From a virus: DNA of 35,608 nucleotides. The DNA is taken from IMG/VR virus record IMGVR_UViG_3300021425_002585, positions 1-35,608 of that record. One strand, written 5' to 3'. Position numbers and translations under genes: made by a program. The first letter of the stretch is position 1, and every line of letters begins with the position of its first letter. The notes below the pieces were generated by a model. It was not told the DNA's origin. It did no database searches and was given only the letters and a program-made list of their open reading frames with translations. Of this stretch, positions 6,432-14,419 are shown piece after piece.

Positions 6432-7184
6432 TTAATTAGACTTTATAAGTTCAATAACAGTGGCACTAGGGTCAACGGGTCCAAACCTGTATCTATACGG
6501 AGTTTTATGATGATTTCCGTGATATAGTAAGTCAAACCAGCACAGTAAATATTTTGCATTATCCCAATTTTTTGACTCACCGTACCAATGTCCCCAAGTA
6601 TTAACTATTGAAGAATGAGTCAACACCAGTATACAATGAAAACAATATAATGAAAATAAAATTGACGAAATTAAGAACAAACCAATCAACACACAAACAT
6701 TTATAAAAATATAGTAATCAGTGGTAAATTTCATTAACTTTGAACGTTTGTACCATATACCGTAACTTAATTCTTGTATTTTTTTATCTTTCGGTGTAGG
6801 CCAAGCAAACCAACCTGTAAAAAATGCGCCTATTCTTCCATAAATTTTTGGAGAATGAGGATCCCCTTCTTTGTCACTAAATTTATGATGAGTATTGTGT
6901 GCAGTAACCCAAACAGGTATAGGACCTGCACCAGATAATGTTGATAAAAAGAATAATGTATAATGCCAAAATTTATTAGTTTTAAAAGATTGATGAGTAA
7001 AATATCTATGATATCCAACACTTACGGAAAATGTGGCTAGTAAATATGCAAATACTATTAATAAAATACAGACTAAAAGTGGAAATATGTAAAAAGAATA
7101 TAATATACCCAATATTGCAGGAATATGTATTATCCACAAATGTATATAATTTTTTTCTACGGTTTGAACATTAGTGTTTTTCAT
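6432..7184 (-). CDS. Fatty acid desaturase (delta-9 type), 250 aa
   Basis: Three histidine boxes identify a membrane diiron desaturase: HRYFTH (HxxxxH), HNTHHKF (HxxHH) and HGNHHKTPYRYRFG (HxxHH). Hydrophobic spans flank the boxes (IPAILGILYSFYIFPLLVCILLIVFAYLL near the N-terminus and two spans near residues 160-195). The length is typical of short bacterial acyl-CoA or acyl-lipid delta-9 desaturases. The likely role is raising membrane unsaturation during infection; the substrate form (acyl-lipid or acyl-CoA) is not decidable. CATAAATA lies 4 nt before the ATG and overlaps the stop codon of the upstream 81-aa gene. Confidence 0.88.
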   Translation of the reverse strand: MKNTNVQTVEKNYIHLWIIHIPAILGILYSFYIFPLLVCILLIVFAYLLATFSVSVGYHRYFTHQSFKTNKFWHYTLFFLSTLSGAGPIPVWVTAHNTHHKFSDKEGDPHSPKIYGRIGAFFTGWFAWPTPKDKKIQELSYGIWYKRSKLMKFTTDYYIFINVCVLIGLFLISSILFSLYCFHCILVLTHSSIVNTWGHWYGESKNWDNAKYLLCWFDLLYHGNHHKTPYRYRFGPVDPSATVIELIKSN

Positions 7185-7188
7185 TTTA

Positions 7189-7196
7189 TATTTATG
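7189..7196 (-). promoter_or_regulatory. Late-promoter element abutting the desaturase start
   Basis: CATAAATA, then TAAA, then ATG. The TAA within the element is also the stop codon of the upstream gene. Confidence 0.45.
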
Positions 7197-7437
7197 TGAA
7201 TTGTTTTTCCAGTAAATTATATTGTTTAATTTCAGTGATCATTTCTCCAGCTAGATAAAAATTCATTTCTTTAAGTAGATCAATATCATTGCAATATACA
7301 CCAGCAGTTATAAAGTTGCTTTTGGCAATAAAATCTATAATTTGGTTTTTGTTATCCTGTGTAGGAAAAGATACTAAACATCTGGCAGTATCTTCACACA
7401 CTAAAATTTTAGTATTATCAAATTTATATTCTATCAT
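7192..7437 (-). CDS. Hypothetical protein, 81 aa
   Basis: A small soluble protein with alternating strand-like and helix-like segments (KFDNTKILVCEDTARCLVSFPT, NQIIDFIAKSNFITAGVYCNDIDLLKEMNFYLAGEMITE). No family was recognised. It starts at an ATGA overlap with the Hc1-like gene. Confidence 0.6.
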   Translation of the reverse strand: MIEYKFDNTKILVCEDTARCLVSFPTQDNKNQIIDFIAKSNFITAGVYCNDIDLLKEMNFYLAGEMITEIKQYNLLEKQFT

Positions 7438-7613
7438 AAGTCATTTTTCATTTGTTGTATTTCTTGCCTGCGATCAGGTATGAGTTTTTTCAAATCATTA
7501 AGTGCTTGTCTTGCACGAACTGCACTAACCTTTACACCATTATCCTCAAAGTTTTCTATTTCTTTGATGTAAGTTGCAAATGCTAACTTAATTTGTTCAT
7601 GAGTATCACTCAT
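7434..7613 (-). CDS. Histone H1-like (Hc1-type) small phage protein, 59 aa
   Basis: The C-terminal part SAVRARQALNDLKKLIPDRRQEIQ matches the RARKAL-x-L-x-K-x-x-x-x-RRKEI pattern of Hc1-like proteins seen in T4-like marine phages and some bacteria. Its helical N-terminus is HEQIKLAFATYIKEIENFED. DNA binding is inferred only from the family resemblance. Both ends overlap neighbours: the ATG lies inside the last codons of the deoxynucleotidase gene, and the stop overlaps the next ATG. Confidence 0.6.
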   Translation of the reverse strand: MSDTHEQIKLAFATYIKEIENFEDNGVKVSAVRARQALNDLKKLIPDRRQEIQQMKNDL

Positions 7614-8178
7614 TTAAAATTATCTCGCAAATTTGTTGCCAACTGTGTACCCTTGTCACATCTTTATGTTCAAACCACGTATTCCAAGGATGAGAAACTA
7701 AAATAGGTTTAAGTCCATATTTTAAACCTGCGACAGCATTTTCTACTTTGTCTTCAAGCCAAAACATTCCAGTATCTTTGTACTGCTCCAGTATATTATC
7801 CTTTGGAGCGTCATTTCCTACGTAATGCATCTTATCAAATGTAGTTTTACTAAACAAATATCTTAAATGTCTATTCCTTGTTTCTTGAATGTATTCATTG
7901 GTGCCAACTGCTGTACAAATATCAATAGTATATCCATTTGAAACTAGTTTTTCTACACCATCTTTACTATCATTCCAGTAATCCAAATGTGATAACCAAA
8001 CACTTTCATTGAAATCTTTGACCAAACCATTTGCTTGTTCTCTATTAATGTCATACCTTTTATGAATAACATAACTTTCAGGATTACTCACAACAAATCC
8101 TTCGTCTTCCATCCAACTGTTGAATTTTTTGTTCCAATCTAATAAAACACCATCAACATCTGTAATAATTTTTTTCAT
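7606..8178 (-). CDS. HAD-family 5'(3')-deoxyribonucleotidase-like protein, 190 aa
   Basis: The first HAD motif is ITDVDGVLLDW (DxDGV nucleophile); motif II is likely DICTAVGTNE, and the C-terminal aspartates lie in HYVGNDAPKDNILEQY and FWLEDKVENAV. The length and the DVDGVLLDW start fit the NT5C-like branch, which dephosphorylates deoxynucleoside monophosphates; in a phage this would tune nucleotide pools or salvage phosphate. Substrate assignment is inference. No Shine-Dalgarno sequence precedes the ATG, but TATAAAG lies just upstream. Confidence 0.65.
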   Translation of the reverse strand: MKKIITDVDGVLLDWNKKFNSWMEDEGFVVSNPESYVIHKRYDINREQANGLVKDFNESVWLSHLDYWNDSKDGVEKLVSNGYTIDICTAVGTNEYIQETRNRHLRYLFSKTTFDKMHYVGNDAPKDNILEQYKDTGMFWLEDKVENAVAGLKYGLKPILVSHPWNTWFEHKDVTRVHSWQQICEIILNE

Positions 8179-8193
8179 ACTTTATACTCTATA

Positions 8194-8751
8194 TTAGATA
8201 TCAATCAGGTCTTTGTATTTTTCAAAGAACTCTTGATATGCGATTTTCATAGTCATTTGAACATTGTATCTACTCTGTCCAAATTGATACACTGCGTGTT
8301 TAACTTGTGGATTCCAAACGTAAACTGTAGGAACGTTATTCATAGGAATACCATATTGTTCATCTTGATAAAAAATTTCTAAAGGTGTGTAATCGTCACC
8401 TTTGGGTAATAAAGGAATATACACAGAACATTTTCTAACAGGGTCATTGTGCGGATAAACATGATTTTTTCCGCTTTGACTCATTATAAACCAATTAGAA
8501 ACATCATCTTTAAAAATTTCTAATTTTTTCTTTAGGTTATCAAACGGCTTACAATCAGGCCACTTGTACATTTGCAGTGCTCCTCTAATCTTTGGATTTT
8601 CAAGTGTTTTTGTTATTTCACAACACTGATTCCATAAATCGTTGTCTATATCAATTGTTAATTTACATATAGCATTTTCTTTTAAAGATAAAGGCCACTG
8701 ATCAGTATCGGTTATTAAATATTTTCTTCTATCCTGATCAATGAATTCCAT
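8194..8751 (-). CDS. Probable 2OG-Fe(II) oxygenase / aspartyl-hydroxylase-like protein, 185 aa
   Basis: A double-stranded beta-helix pattern is visible: HVYPHNDPVRKCSVYIPLLP gives a candidate HxD iron pair, and VKHAVYQFGQSRYNVQMTM gives a distal histidine and an arginine. This resembles the Asp/Asn beta-hydroxylase-like proteins common in marine T4-like phages; see also 26282-26803. The target is unknown. The promoter is a perfect consensus located so close to the ATG that the mRNA is probably leaderless. Confidence 0.5.
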   Translation of the reverse strand: MEFIDQDRRKYLITDTDQWPLSLKENAICKLTIDIDNDLWNQCCEITKTLENPKIRGALQMYKWPDCKPFDNLKKKLEIFKDDVSNWFIMSQSGKNHVYPHNDPVRKCSVYIPLLPKGDDYTPLEIFYQDEQYGIPMNNVPTVYVWNPQVKHAVYQFGQSRYNVQMTMKIAYQEFFEKYKDLIDI

Positions 8752-8757
8752 AGTACG

Positions 8758-8786
8758 ATTATAATAGACTTTTATACAGTTGTCAA
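8758..8786 (-). promoter_or_regulatory. Perfect sigma70 consensus promoter with start at the ATG
   Basis: TTGACA at 8786-8781, a 17-bp spacer, and TATAAT at 8763-8758; the ATG at 8751 begins 6 nt after the -10 box. Transcription should therefore initiate at or within a base of the start codon. Confidence 0.75.
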
Positions 8787-8815
8787 TGTTTTTATGTGTT
8801 TACTTTTTACGTCAA

Positions 8816-9826
8816 TTAGTATGTTCCATAAATTGTACCGTTATTTATAACAGTAATTGAATTGGTTGCTGTAATAGCAGCACCACCGGCGCCACCAGTA
8901 CCACCACCGCCGTTTCCTCCAGCTGCGCCCCAGCCGCCGCCAGATCCTGCTGCTGTAGTAGAACTACGAGAATCTGATCCGCCGGTAGCGCCTGGATTTC
9001 CTGCAGAACCGCCTGCAGCGCCAGAAATATTATTACTTGAGCCAGAATTAGCATTGCTTAAGAAACCACCAGTACCTCCAGTGCCTGGCAAAATACGTCC
9101 GCCGGCGCCCCCGCCACCACTAAAGCTCGTGCCTTCATCCCAGAATGTTACTCCAGAACCACCACCTGCACCACCGCCGTGACCGCCTTCTGTACCTCTA
9201 ACGCCGTTAGGACCATCTGTTCCTACATTTCCGACTGATCCACCAGCATTACCAGAAGGTCCTCCAGATCCGCCACCTGCACCACCACCGCCACCTGCTC
9301 TCCATGGATAGGCCGCACTAGAGCTTGCTCCACCACCACCGCCACCTGCGATGAAGGCACCGGATAAATTATTAATAGTAACAGAATCAGACGTAGTTAT
9401 GATAATAGCATCGCCGCCGTAGAGTCCATTACCGGCACCACCGCCGGCACCACCTTTACCTATAATATAGCCTTCATTATTAATAATAACACCGTTTGGG
9501 AAAGATCCAGCAATAGTCAATCCTGCGCCATTAACATCATTAGACCAAACATAAACTCCAGAAGATATATTTAAGGTTACGGCAGAAGTTCCATCCCAGC
9601 CTTGCGCAGTAGCATAAGTTGCAAGATCCATCTCTTGAGTGTTTGTAGAAACAGTGAAGCCAGCAGATGCGCCGTAAAACTGATTAAAGCTAGATGCAGC
9701 GCCAGAAGCTTTATCTATCAGTCCTCTAATATCTTCATCATTAAGAGTACACTGAGTTCCACTGGTGCCTCCAGCTTCTATGTGCAGGTCATTGAGAGAA
9801 ATTTCACCTGATGCTTGTAGAGCCAT
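8816..9826 (-). CDS. Glycine-rich tail adhesin / receptor-binding protein, 336 aa
   Basis: The N-terminus (ASGEISLNDLHIEAGGTSGTQCTLNDEDIRGLI, then SFNQFYGAS) is a virion-attachment type domain seen in T4-like marine phage tail proteins. Residues about 120-325 are a Gly-rich region with repeated GGGGGAGGGSGG-type runs interrupted by short strands, as in polyglycine-sandwich adhesins of T4-like phages (gp38 type). It probably recognises the host surface. It overlaps the upstream fibre gene by 1 bp, as expected for a fibre and its tip adhesin. The antisense proline-rich frame is a shadow of the glycine codons. Confidence 0.75.
   Translation of the reverse strand: MALQASGEISLNDLHIEAGGTSGTQCTLNDEDIRGLIDKASGAASSFNQFYGASAGFTVSTNTQEMDLATYATAQGWDGTSAVTLNISSGVYVWSNDVNGAGLTIAGSFPNGVIINNEGYIIGKGGAGGGAGNGLYGGDAIIITTSDSVTINNLSGAFIAGGGGGGASSSAAYPWRAGGGGGAGGGSGGPSGNAGGSVGNVGTDGPNGVRGTEGGHGGGAGGGSGVTFWDEGTSFSGGGGAGGRILPGTGGTGGFLSNANSGSSNNISGAAGGSAGNPGATGGSDSRSSTTAAGSGGGWGAAGGNGGGGTGGAGGAAITATNSITVINNGTIYGTY
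8842..8849 (-). promoter_or_regulatory. Candidate late promoter inside the 3' end of the adhesin gene
   Basis: An exact TATAAATA about 90 bp upstream of the oxygenase start at 8751. It lies within coding sequence (the Ile-Asn region near the C-terminus), so it may be coincidence. Confidence 0.3.
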
Positions 9827-12135
9827 TAGACTGTTCCATAACCAGTAACATTACCTGTCACTGTTAGATTACCACTTGAATCTATTTTCATTTTATTCGA
9901 ACCACCATACGAGAATATAAGCTCAGTACCAGAAGACTTGACAGTCCAACCCGAACTACCGAAGTTGATATGCATTTCTCCAGTTGATGTAATCTGCTGT
10001 GTGCCACTAATATCAGTATTAAGCTGTATTGTATTAGTACCGTCTGTTACTGTAGTAACGCCAGTGGCACCGGTAGTATTTTTAAGTTCAACGCCTGTAG
10101 ATTTTGTAGTAACCCTTTGTGTTCCGTAATGGAAAAGCTTTGCCTCACCAGTAGATCCGTCAGCTTCAAAATATGGTGTGCCACCATATGAATTATCAGA
10201 TCGAGATCCTAAGATTCTTACATCATGAGAAGCTCCAGTTCCTGCTGCCCATAATACAAGATCTCCGTGCCAACTTCTAATATAGCCACTGCTATTTAAA
10301 TGTTGAATCTCTAAATCGGGACATTGAGTGTCTGTTCCAAGAATATCAACAAGGCCGCCAGCTCCCATATTAATAGAAGATGTATCACTGAAGTTAGCGT
10401 CTACGTTACCGCCAATATTTAAATCAGCATCAACATCTGTTCCATCAGCAACAGTTCTTAATCTCCAGCTACCCGCATAGCTAATTATAGCTTGACCTGT
10501 AGAGTTTGTTCTAATTATTTCTTGACTAGATGCATTTTCAATATACAAATCTTGCGCTTGAATAGACAATGTTTCATTTAGCGATCTAATAAAGTTGTTT
10601 CCGCCGAAGTTTGACTCGTGCCCAATTTGCAAGTCGCTATCGTCGCCAAAATAGATATAATCATAGTCTCCTATCAGGATATCGGCGTTATTTACTGTTA
10701 GATCACCACCAAGTGTTGGTGTTGTATCATCCTGTAGAGCAGTAATAAATGTTGGAGTGCCTGTTAACGAACTGTATGCACCATCAAATGCATCTGTTAT
10801 TCCGTAACCAGCAATAGTTGTTGGTGTACCAGTTAATGCACCGAATGTACCATTAAATGTACTATAATCTGTTCCAGCCACTGCTGCTGAAATATTTCCA
10901 CTACCGTCTGACTTAACTAATCCGTTGATTGCACCTACAACTGGATCTGTTTCAGTATAACCTGTCAAATATCTTCCATCTAAATCCACTGTGACAGTGG
11001 TTGCATCGCCACCTCTTGTAAGCGTCAACACACCATTGCCAGTGTTAAAACTTGCTGCTGTAATTCTTGCTAAGTTGGTGTCATCAAACAATGCACTAAA
11101 GTCCACTGTAAACGAACTAGCATCGTCACGTGTGAAAGTTGCTATACCAGTATCAGCTGCCACACTACCGCTTGTAATACGTGCTAGGTTTGTATCGTCT
11201 ACTGCCCAGCTAAGATTAATATTATTTACTGTACCAGTTTCGTCAGTGTATCGTAATCTTTGATTCACACTGTCACTAATAAGTGTTGTTGTAGTTTCGC
11301 TTGTAAGATAAGTTCCAAAATCGCTTATTTGTGATTCTGTAATACTGAGTGCTGCTTGGTGTTGTGTTACACTTGATTCAGTAATATTAGCGTTTGGAAC
11401 ATTGGCCCATGTGACAGTACTTGATAAATCATTTGTTTCTGTTGTCAAATAGGCACCTAAATCACTTATTTGCGACTCTGTAATACTGAGTGCTGCTTGG
11501 TGTTGTGTTACACTTGATTCAGTAATATTAGCATCAGGCACATTAGCCCAAGTTACTGCTGAACTTAGATCATTTGTTTCTGTAAATGATGTTAGATAAC
11601 CCGAATCATTTGTAAATGCGCTTACATTAGTTGGCGCACCTGTTAATGAACTGTATGCTCCATCAAATGCGTCTGTAATACCATAACCTGCAATGGTTGT
11701 AGGTGTGCCTGTCAAACTAGCAAAAGCAAAATCTTGAGTAAATGTATTAGTAAAGGTAATGCTGTCATTTACAGCATCTGTTGTAATACTGATATTGGTT
11801 CCTGCAACCAAGGTTAAACTATCAGTTTTATTATCAGCTGCTACATTGTTTTGACCACTCACTATAAATTCACTAAAAGCGTTTTGGTTGATTTCACCGG
11901 AATTGCCTGCTATTAAACTTTGCCAATTTCCCGCAATGTAACCTTCAAAAGCGTTTGCTGTGGTGTTGAATCTAAGTTGCCCTATCTGAGGTGTCGCTGT
12001 TCTTTCAGATGTTGTGCCTGATGGAATTTGAACTGATCCTGTAGCACTGTCGCGAGGTGCGATGGCTTCAAAGTTTGCATCCATTTCATTATAGGTTAAT
12101 GCAGAACCCTTGTCTGCTCTCGTGATAATAGCCAT
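9826..12135 (-). CDS. Tail fibre-like virion protein, 769 aa
   Basis: The N-terminus includes LTYNEMDANFEAI and TPQIGQLRFNTTANAFEGYIAGNWQSL, common in T4-like phage fibres. The middle has two tandem 47-residue repeats (NDLSSxVTWANVPxANITESSVTQHQAALSITESQISD) and two distant copies of SLTGTPTTIAGYGITDAFDGAYSSLTG, interleaved with DDTNLARIT blocks. The C-terminal third is beta-rich with short Gly/Ser/Thr motifs and ends in TVTGNVTGYGTV. It is probably a trimeric fibre shaft, with the Gly-rich protein downstream as its adhesin. AATAAATA lies 4 nt before the ATG. Confidence 0.75.
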   Translation of the reverse strand: MAIITRADKGSALTYNEMDANFEAIAPRDSATGSVQIPSGTTSERTATPQIGQLRFNTTANAFEGYIAGNWQSLIAGNSGEINQNAFSEFIVSGQNNVAADNKTDSLTLVAGTNISITTDAVNDSITFTNTFTQDFAFASLTGTPTTIAGYGITDAFDGAYSSLTGAPTNVSAFTNDSGYLTSFTETNDLSSAVTWANVPDANITESSVTQHQAALSITESQISDLGAYLTTETNDLSSTVTWANVPNANITESSVTQHQAALSITESQISDFGTYLTSETTTTLISDSVNQRLRYTDETGTVNNINLSWAVDDTNLARITSGSVAADTGIATFTRDDASSFTVDFSALFDDTNLARITAASFNTGNGVLTLTRGGDATTVTVDLDGRYLTGYTETDPVVGAINGLVKSDGSGNISAAVAGTDYSTFNGTFGALTGTPTTIAGYGITDAFDGAYSSLTGTPTFITALQDDTTPTLGGDLTVNNADILIGDYDYIYFGDDSDLQIGHESNFGGNNFIRSLNETLSIQAQDLYIENASSQEIIRTNSTGQAIISYAGSWRLRTVADGTDVDADLNIGGNVDANFSDTSSINMGAGGLVDILGTDTQCPDLEIQHLNSSGYIRSWHGDLVLWAAGTGASHDVRILGSRSDNSYGGTPYFEADGSTGEAKLFHYGTQRVTTKSTGVELKNTTGATGVTTVTDGTNTIQLNTDISGTQQITSTGEMHINFGSSGWTVKSSGTELIFSYGGSNKMKIDSSGNLTVTGNVTGYGTV
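11300..11582 (-). repeat. Two tandem 141-bp repeats within the tail fibre gene
   Basis: Two direct copies of a 47-codon unit lie side by side. A core of over 50 bp (roughly 11336-11390 and 11477-11531) appears identical, while the flanks differ at several sites. This pattern suggests recent duplication or gene conversion and may allow repeat-number variation in the fibre. Confidence 0.75.
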
Positions 12136-12139
12136 ACAG

Positions 12140-12147
12140 TATTTATT
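12140..12147 (-). promoter_or_regulatory. Late-promoter element abutting the tail fibre start
   Basis: AATAAATA, then CTGT, then ATG. The TAA in the element is the stop codon of the upstream 87-aa gene. Confidence 0.5.
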
Positions 12148-12406
12148 CTGTGATGTCGTCTAAAGTACGTATTCCTACATAACTAGTTTGTCTATTACCA
12201 ACTAGTCCAGGATTATTTTCTATATATCCTTGTTGTAAATAAGAATATAAACTTTTTTCTTCTTCGGTAAGAGGAGCAGTTACAGCATATGCTTGTGCAG
12301 TCAGTTGTGCCTTGCGCACAGGATCTGTTTCTTCTGCTGCTTGTTGCAATAAACCAGCAATGTCCGGGTTTGGAGGAAAATTAAATGTACCGTAGCTAAC
12401 TGCCAT
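12143..12406 (-). CDS. Hypothetical virion-associated protein, 87 aa
   Basis: An acidic, helical protein (DIAGLLQQAAEETDPVRKAQLTAQAYAVTAPLTEEEKSLYSYLQQGYIE). No family was recognised. Its ATG lies inside the last codons of the PAAR gene (11-bp overlap) and it has no Shine-Dalgarno sequence of its own, so it is probably made by coupled translation. Position between PAAR and the fibre suggests a tail or baseplate accessory role. Confidence 0.6.
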   Translation of the reverse strand: MAVSYGTFNFPPNPDIAGLLQQAAEETDPVRKAQLTAQAYAVTAPLTEEEKSLYSYLQQGYIENNPGLVGNRQTSYVGIRTLDDITE

Positions 12407-12695
12407 TTGCGATTACATCTCCGCTTCCTGTGGCAGCAGCATTAGGCACCCAACTACCGTGACCGCCAGTGGCATCCCCTTGTCTATGAACAAGCTCACC
12501 TTCAACATAAACATTCGAACTTGTGCCAACAACAGGATCACCGCACTCTGTTTTGTCTCCTGATCTAACAATAGGGTAACCGTTTGCAAAAACAGTCGTG
12601 TTCGAAGTGGTATAGGCAAATTGGTGGAAATCATTTGGTGTAGGACTTGCGTGTCCTATATGCTTATCAACTTCTGCTCTAACCACTCCGGGCAT
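12396..12695 (-). CDS. PAAR-domain spike-tip protein, 99 aa
   Basis: A PAAR repeat layout is visible: VDKHIGHASPTPNDFHQFAY, TTVFANGYPIVRSGDKTECGDPVVG, SSNVYVEGELVHRQGDATGGHG. PAAR proteins form a sharp zinc-bound cone on the central spike of phage and type VI tails; the candidate metal ligands are the histidines in KHIGH, VHRQGD and GGHG and the cysteine in TECGDP. The length is typical. A good AGGAG precedes the ATG. Its presence supports a contractile-tailed phage. Confidence 0.85.
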   Translation of the reverse strand: MPGVVRAEVDKHIGHASPTPNDFHQFAYTTSNTTVFANGYPIVRSGDKTECGDPVVGTSSNVYVEGELVHRQGDATGGHGSWVPNAAATGSGDVIANGS

Positions 12696-12705
12696 TTTTT
12701 TGCTC

Positions 12706-12996
12706 CTAAACCATTGCTAATCCACTTGTACTAGAAACATATTGTTTTGCCATTTCTGCTTCTGTTTTGTGTACAAATACTAAAGTATTTTTATTTATTG
12801 TAATTTTCTGTTGAGGATCAACTGTAAAAGTCCAAGGACCTAAACCTAAACCTTGCTGTGATACCATTACTGCCAGTGGTTTAGTCACTGTTACACTATT
12901 AGCATCTTCTTCAGCAAAACGTGCAACTACTTCGTCTCCTGCAACTGTACGTAATGTAATTGTATCATTTTGTTTATACGGTGTTTCAATAATCAT
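12706..12996 (-). CDS. Small beta-rich phage protein (possibly Sm-like fold), 96 aa
   Basis: The sequence begins with strands resembling a small beta-barrel (DTITLRTVAGDEVVARFAEEDANSVTVTKPLAVMVSQQGLGLGPWTFTVD), reminiscent of Sm-like proteins, and ends in a polar tail. Similar short ORFs occur near glutaredoxin and tail genes in T4-like marine phages as I recall, but the function is unknown. It starts at an ATGA overlap with glutaredoxin. Confidence 0.6.
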   Translation of the reverse strand: MIIETPYKQNDTITLRTVAGDEVVARFAEEDANSVTVTKPLAVMVSQQGLGLGPWTFTVDPQQKITINKNTLVFVHKTEAEMAKQYVSSTSGLAMV

Positions 12997-13244
12997 AAAG
13001 TATATCCTGTGCCTGTGTAATTAGTTTCTTCAATGTATTTTGTAAACTGTTCGTAACCGCCTACCTTTACCCCACTTACAACAATCTGTGGAAATGTACG
13101 TGCTTCTGGAAATTCTGCAAGCACTGCATCTCTGTCAAAATCTTTGCCTAGTTCTAAATATTCGAACTGATATCCACGTTGCTCGCACAATGCTTTTGCT
13201 TTTGTGCAGCTAGGACAAGCTGGCTTACCCCAAATGTGTATCAT
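12993..13244 (-). CDS. Glutaredoxin, 83 aa
   Basis: A thioredoxin-fold glutaredoxin with active site CPSC at residues 10-13 (KPACPSCTKAKALCEQRG), a cis-proline segment ARTFPQIVVSG and a GGYEQF substrate-binding turn. It would reduce the C-terminal redox cysteines of the phage ribonucleotide reductase. The ATG overlaps the NrdB stop (ATGA), matching the nrdA-nrdB-nrdC type clustering of T4-like phages. Confidence 0.88.
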   Translation of the reverse strand: MIHIWGKPACPSCTKAKALCEQRGYQFEYLELGKDFDRDAVLAEFPEARTFPQIVVSGVKVGGYEQFTKYIEETNYTGTGYTL

Positions 13245-14344
13245 AAACTAAATCCTTTCAAACTATCTTTGTTTACATCTTGCTTGATTCCACCAATTAC
13301 GTAGCTTTCAACTTCTGTTTCTTGCGGTGCAACCTGTAAACCCGAACTGGACAACCAGTGTTGTGTCCACGGTAGAGGATTTGTATTTACAGGTGCATCA
13401 AAGATAGCATTTAGCCCTAATGCTTTCAAGCGACGATTTGCAATATATTCAACATATTGAGCAAGCAAAGTTGTGTTAAGTCCAATCATTGAGCCGTCTT
13501 TAAACAAATACTCTGCCCAATCTTTTTCTTCTTCTACGCACTCACGCCAGAGGTCGTAAACTTCTTCTTCACACTCTTTTGCAACACTTGCCATTTCTAG
13601 ATCGTCTTTGCCTTGTGCCCAAAGTTTTAGTACGTGTGTGCTCAATGCCAAATGTTGTGCTTCGTCACGAGCGATAAGTGAAATAATCTTAGCCGAACCT
13701 TCCATAAGTTTTAGTTCGCCAAAGCCAAATGTGCAAGCAAAACTTACATAGAAACGCAGTCCTTCAAGGATGTTCACAGTCATCATTGCAAGATACATTT
13801 TCTTTTTGACTTCACGTAAACTACCTTCACCACGATGGAAGTATGCATCTGCTGCTTCGTTGAATGCATCATAATGTTTGGTTACACTGGTTGCACGAGC
13901 AATGATTTTTTCGTCATCTAAAATGGTATCAAAAACTTCTGCTGGATCAGCATAAACGTTTTTCATAATGTGTGTATAAGAACGGCTATGAATTGTTTCA
14001 AAAAAGTCCCAAGTAACAATGCAACCTTCTAGCTCAGGTAAACTTACGTGTGGCAAAAACGCCAAACATGGTCCGCGGCCTTGCACACTGTCTAATAGTG
14101 TTTGATACTTTAAGTTTGCAGTAAAGATATGCTTCTGCTCTGGACGGAAGTTGGCAAAGTCTGCACGGTCTTTTTGCAAACTAACTTCTTCTGGGCGCCA
14201 GAAATAACCCAGCATGGTTTGGTTCAACTTGTCGAAGACTGGAAACTTAAACACATCATAACGTTGTGTGTTTTGATCTTCTCCAAAGAACATATTTTGT
14301 TTTGTGAAATCAACTTTTTCTTGGTTAAAAACGGTCTTCGACAT
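13241..14344 (-). CDS. nrdB: Ribonucleotide reductase class Ia small subunit, 367 aa
   Basis: A ferritin-like diiron/tyrosyl-radical subunit. FFETIHSRSYTHIMKNVYADPAEVFD contains the radical tyrosine in SRSY as in E. coli NrdB; iron ligands are expected in the E-x-I-H region, in EGLRFYVSFACTF and in IARDEAQHLALSTH. I start at the ATG at 14344 (MSKTVFNQ), which has AAAGGA upstream; the longer frame runs into the promoter. A sigma70 promoter and a late promoter lie between nrdA and nrdB, so nrdB can be made independently of nrdA. Confidence 0.93.
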   Translation of the reverse strand: MSKTVFNQEKVDFTKQNMFFGEDQNTQRYDVFKFPVFDKLNQTMLGYFWRPEEVSLQKDRADFANFRPEQKHIFTANLKYQTLLDSVQGRGPCLAFLPHVSLPELEGCIVTWDFFETIHSRSYTHIMKNVYADPAEVFDTILDDEKIIARATSVTKHYDAFNEAADAYFHRGEGSLREVKKKMYLAMMTVNILEGLRFYVSFACTFGFGELKLMEGSAKIISLIARDEAQHLALSTHVLKLWAQGKDDLEMASVAKECEEEVYDLWRECVEEEKDWAEYLFKDGSMIGLNTTLLAQYVEYIANRRLKALGLNAIFDAPVNTNPLPWTQHWLSSSGLQVAPQETEVESYVIGGIKQDVNKDSLKGFSL

Positions 14345-14366
14345 TGTTATTCCTTTTATCTGTCTG

Positions 14367-14397
14367 TATAGATGACTATACAGCCACAAAGGCTGTA
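14367..14397 (-). promoter_or_regulatory. Two overlapping inverted repeats at the nrdB promoter
   Basis: TACAGCC/GGCTGTA with a 5-nt centre fills the spacer, and CTGTATAG/CTATACAG with a 4-nt centre (TCAT) spans the -10 box and expected start site. They could be operator sites or form a stem at the mRNA 5' end. Confidence 0.6.
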
Positions 14398-14403
14398 TGT
14401 CAA
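14375..14403 (-). promoter_or_regulatory. Sigma70-type promoter of nrdB
   Basis: TTGACA at 14403-14398, a 17-bp spacer and TATAGT at 14380-14375, 31 bp upstream of the ATG. Confidence 0.75.
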
Positions 14404-14411
14404 GTGTTTTT

Positions 14412-14419
14412 TATTTATA
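14412..14419 (-). promoter_or_regulatory. Late promoter TATAAATA overlapping the nrdA stop
   Basis: An exact TATAAATA whose TAA is the nrdA stop codon, 68 bp upstream of nrdB. Confidence 0.5.

Noticed and set aside
8862-9182. Proline-rich ORF on the plus strand (106 aa)
   Set aside because: It is the antisense of the Gly-rich adhesin region; GGN glycine codons read backwards give proline.
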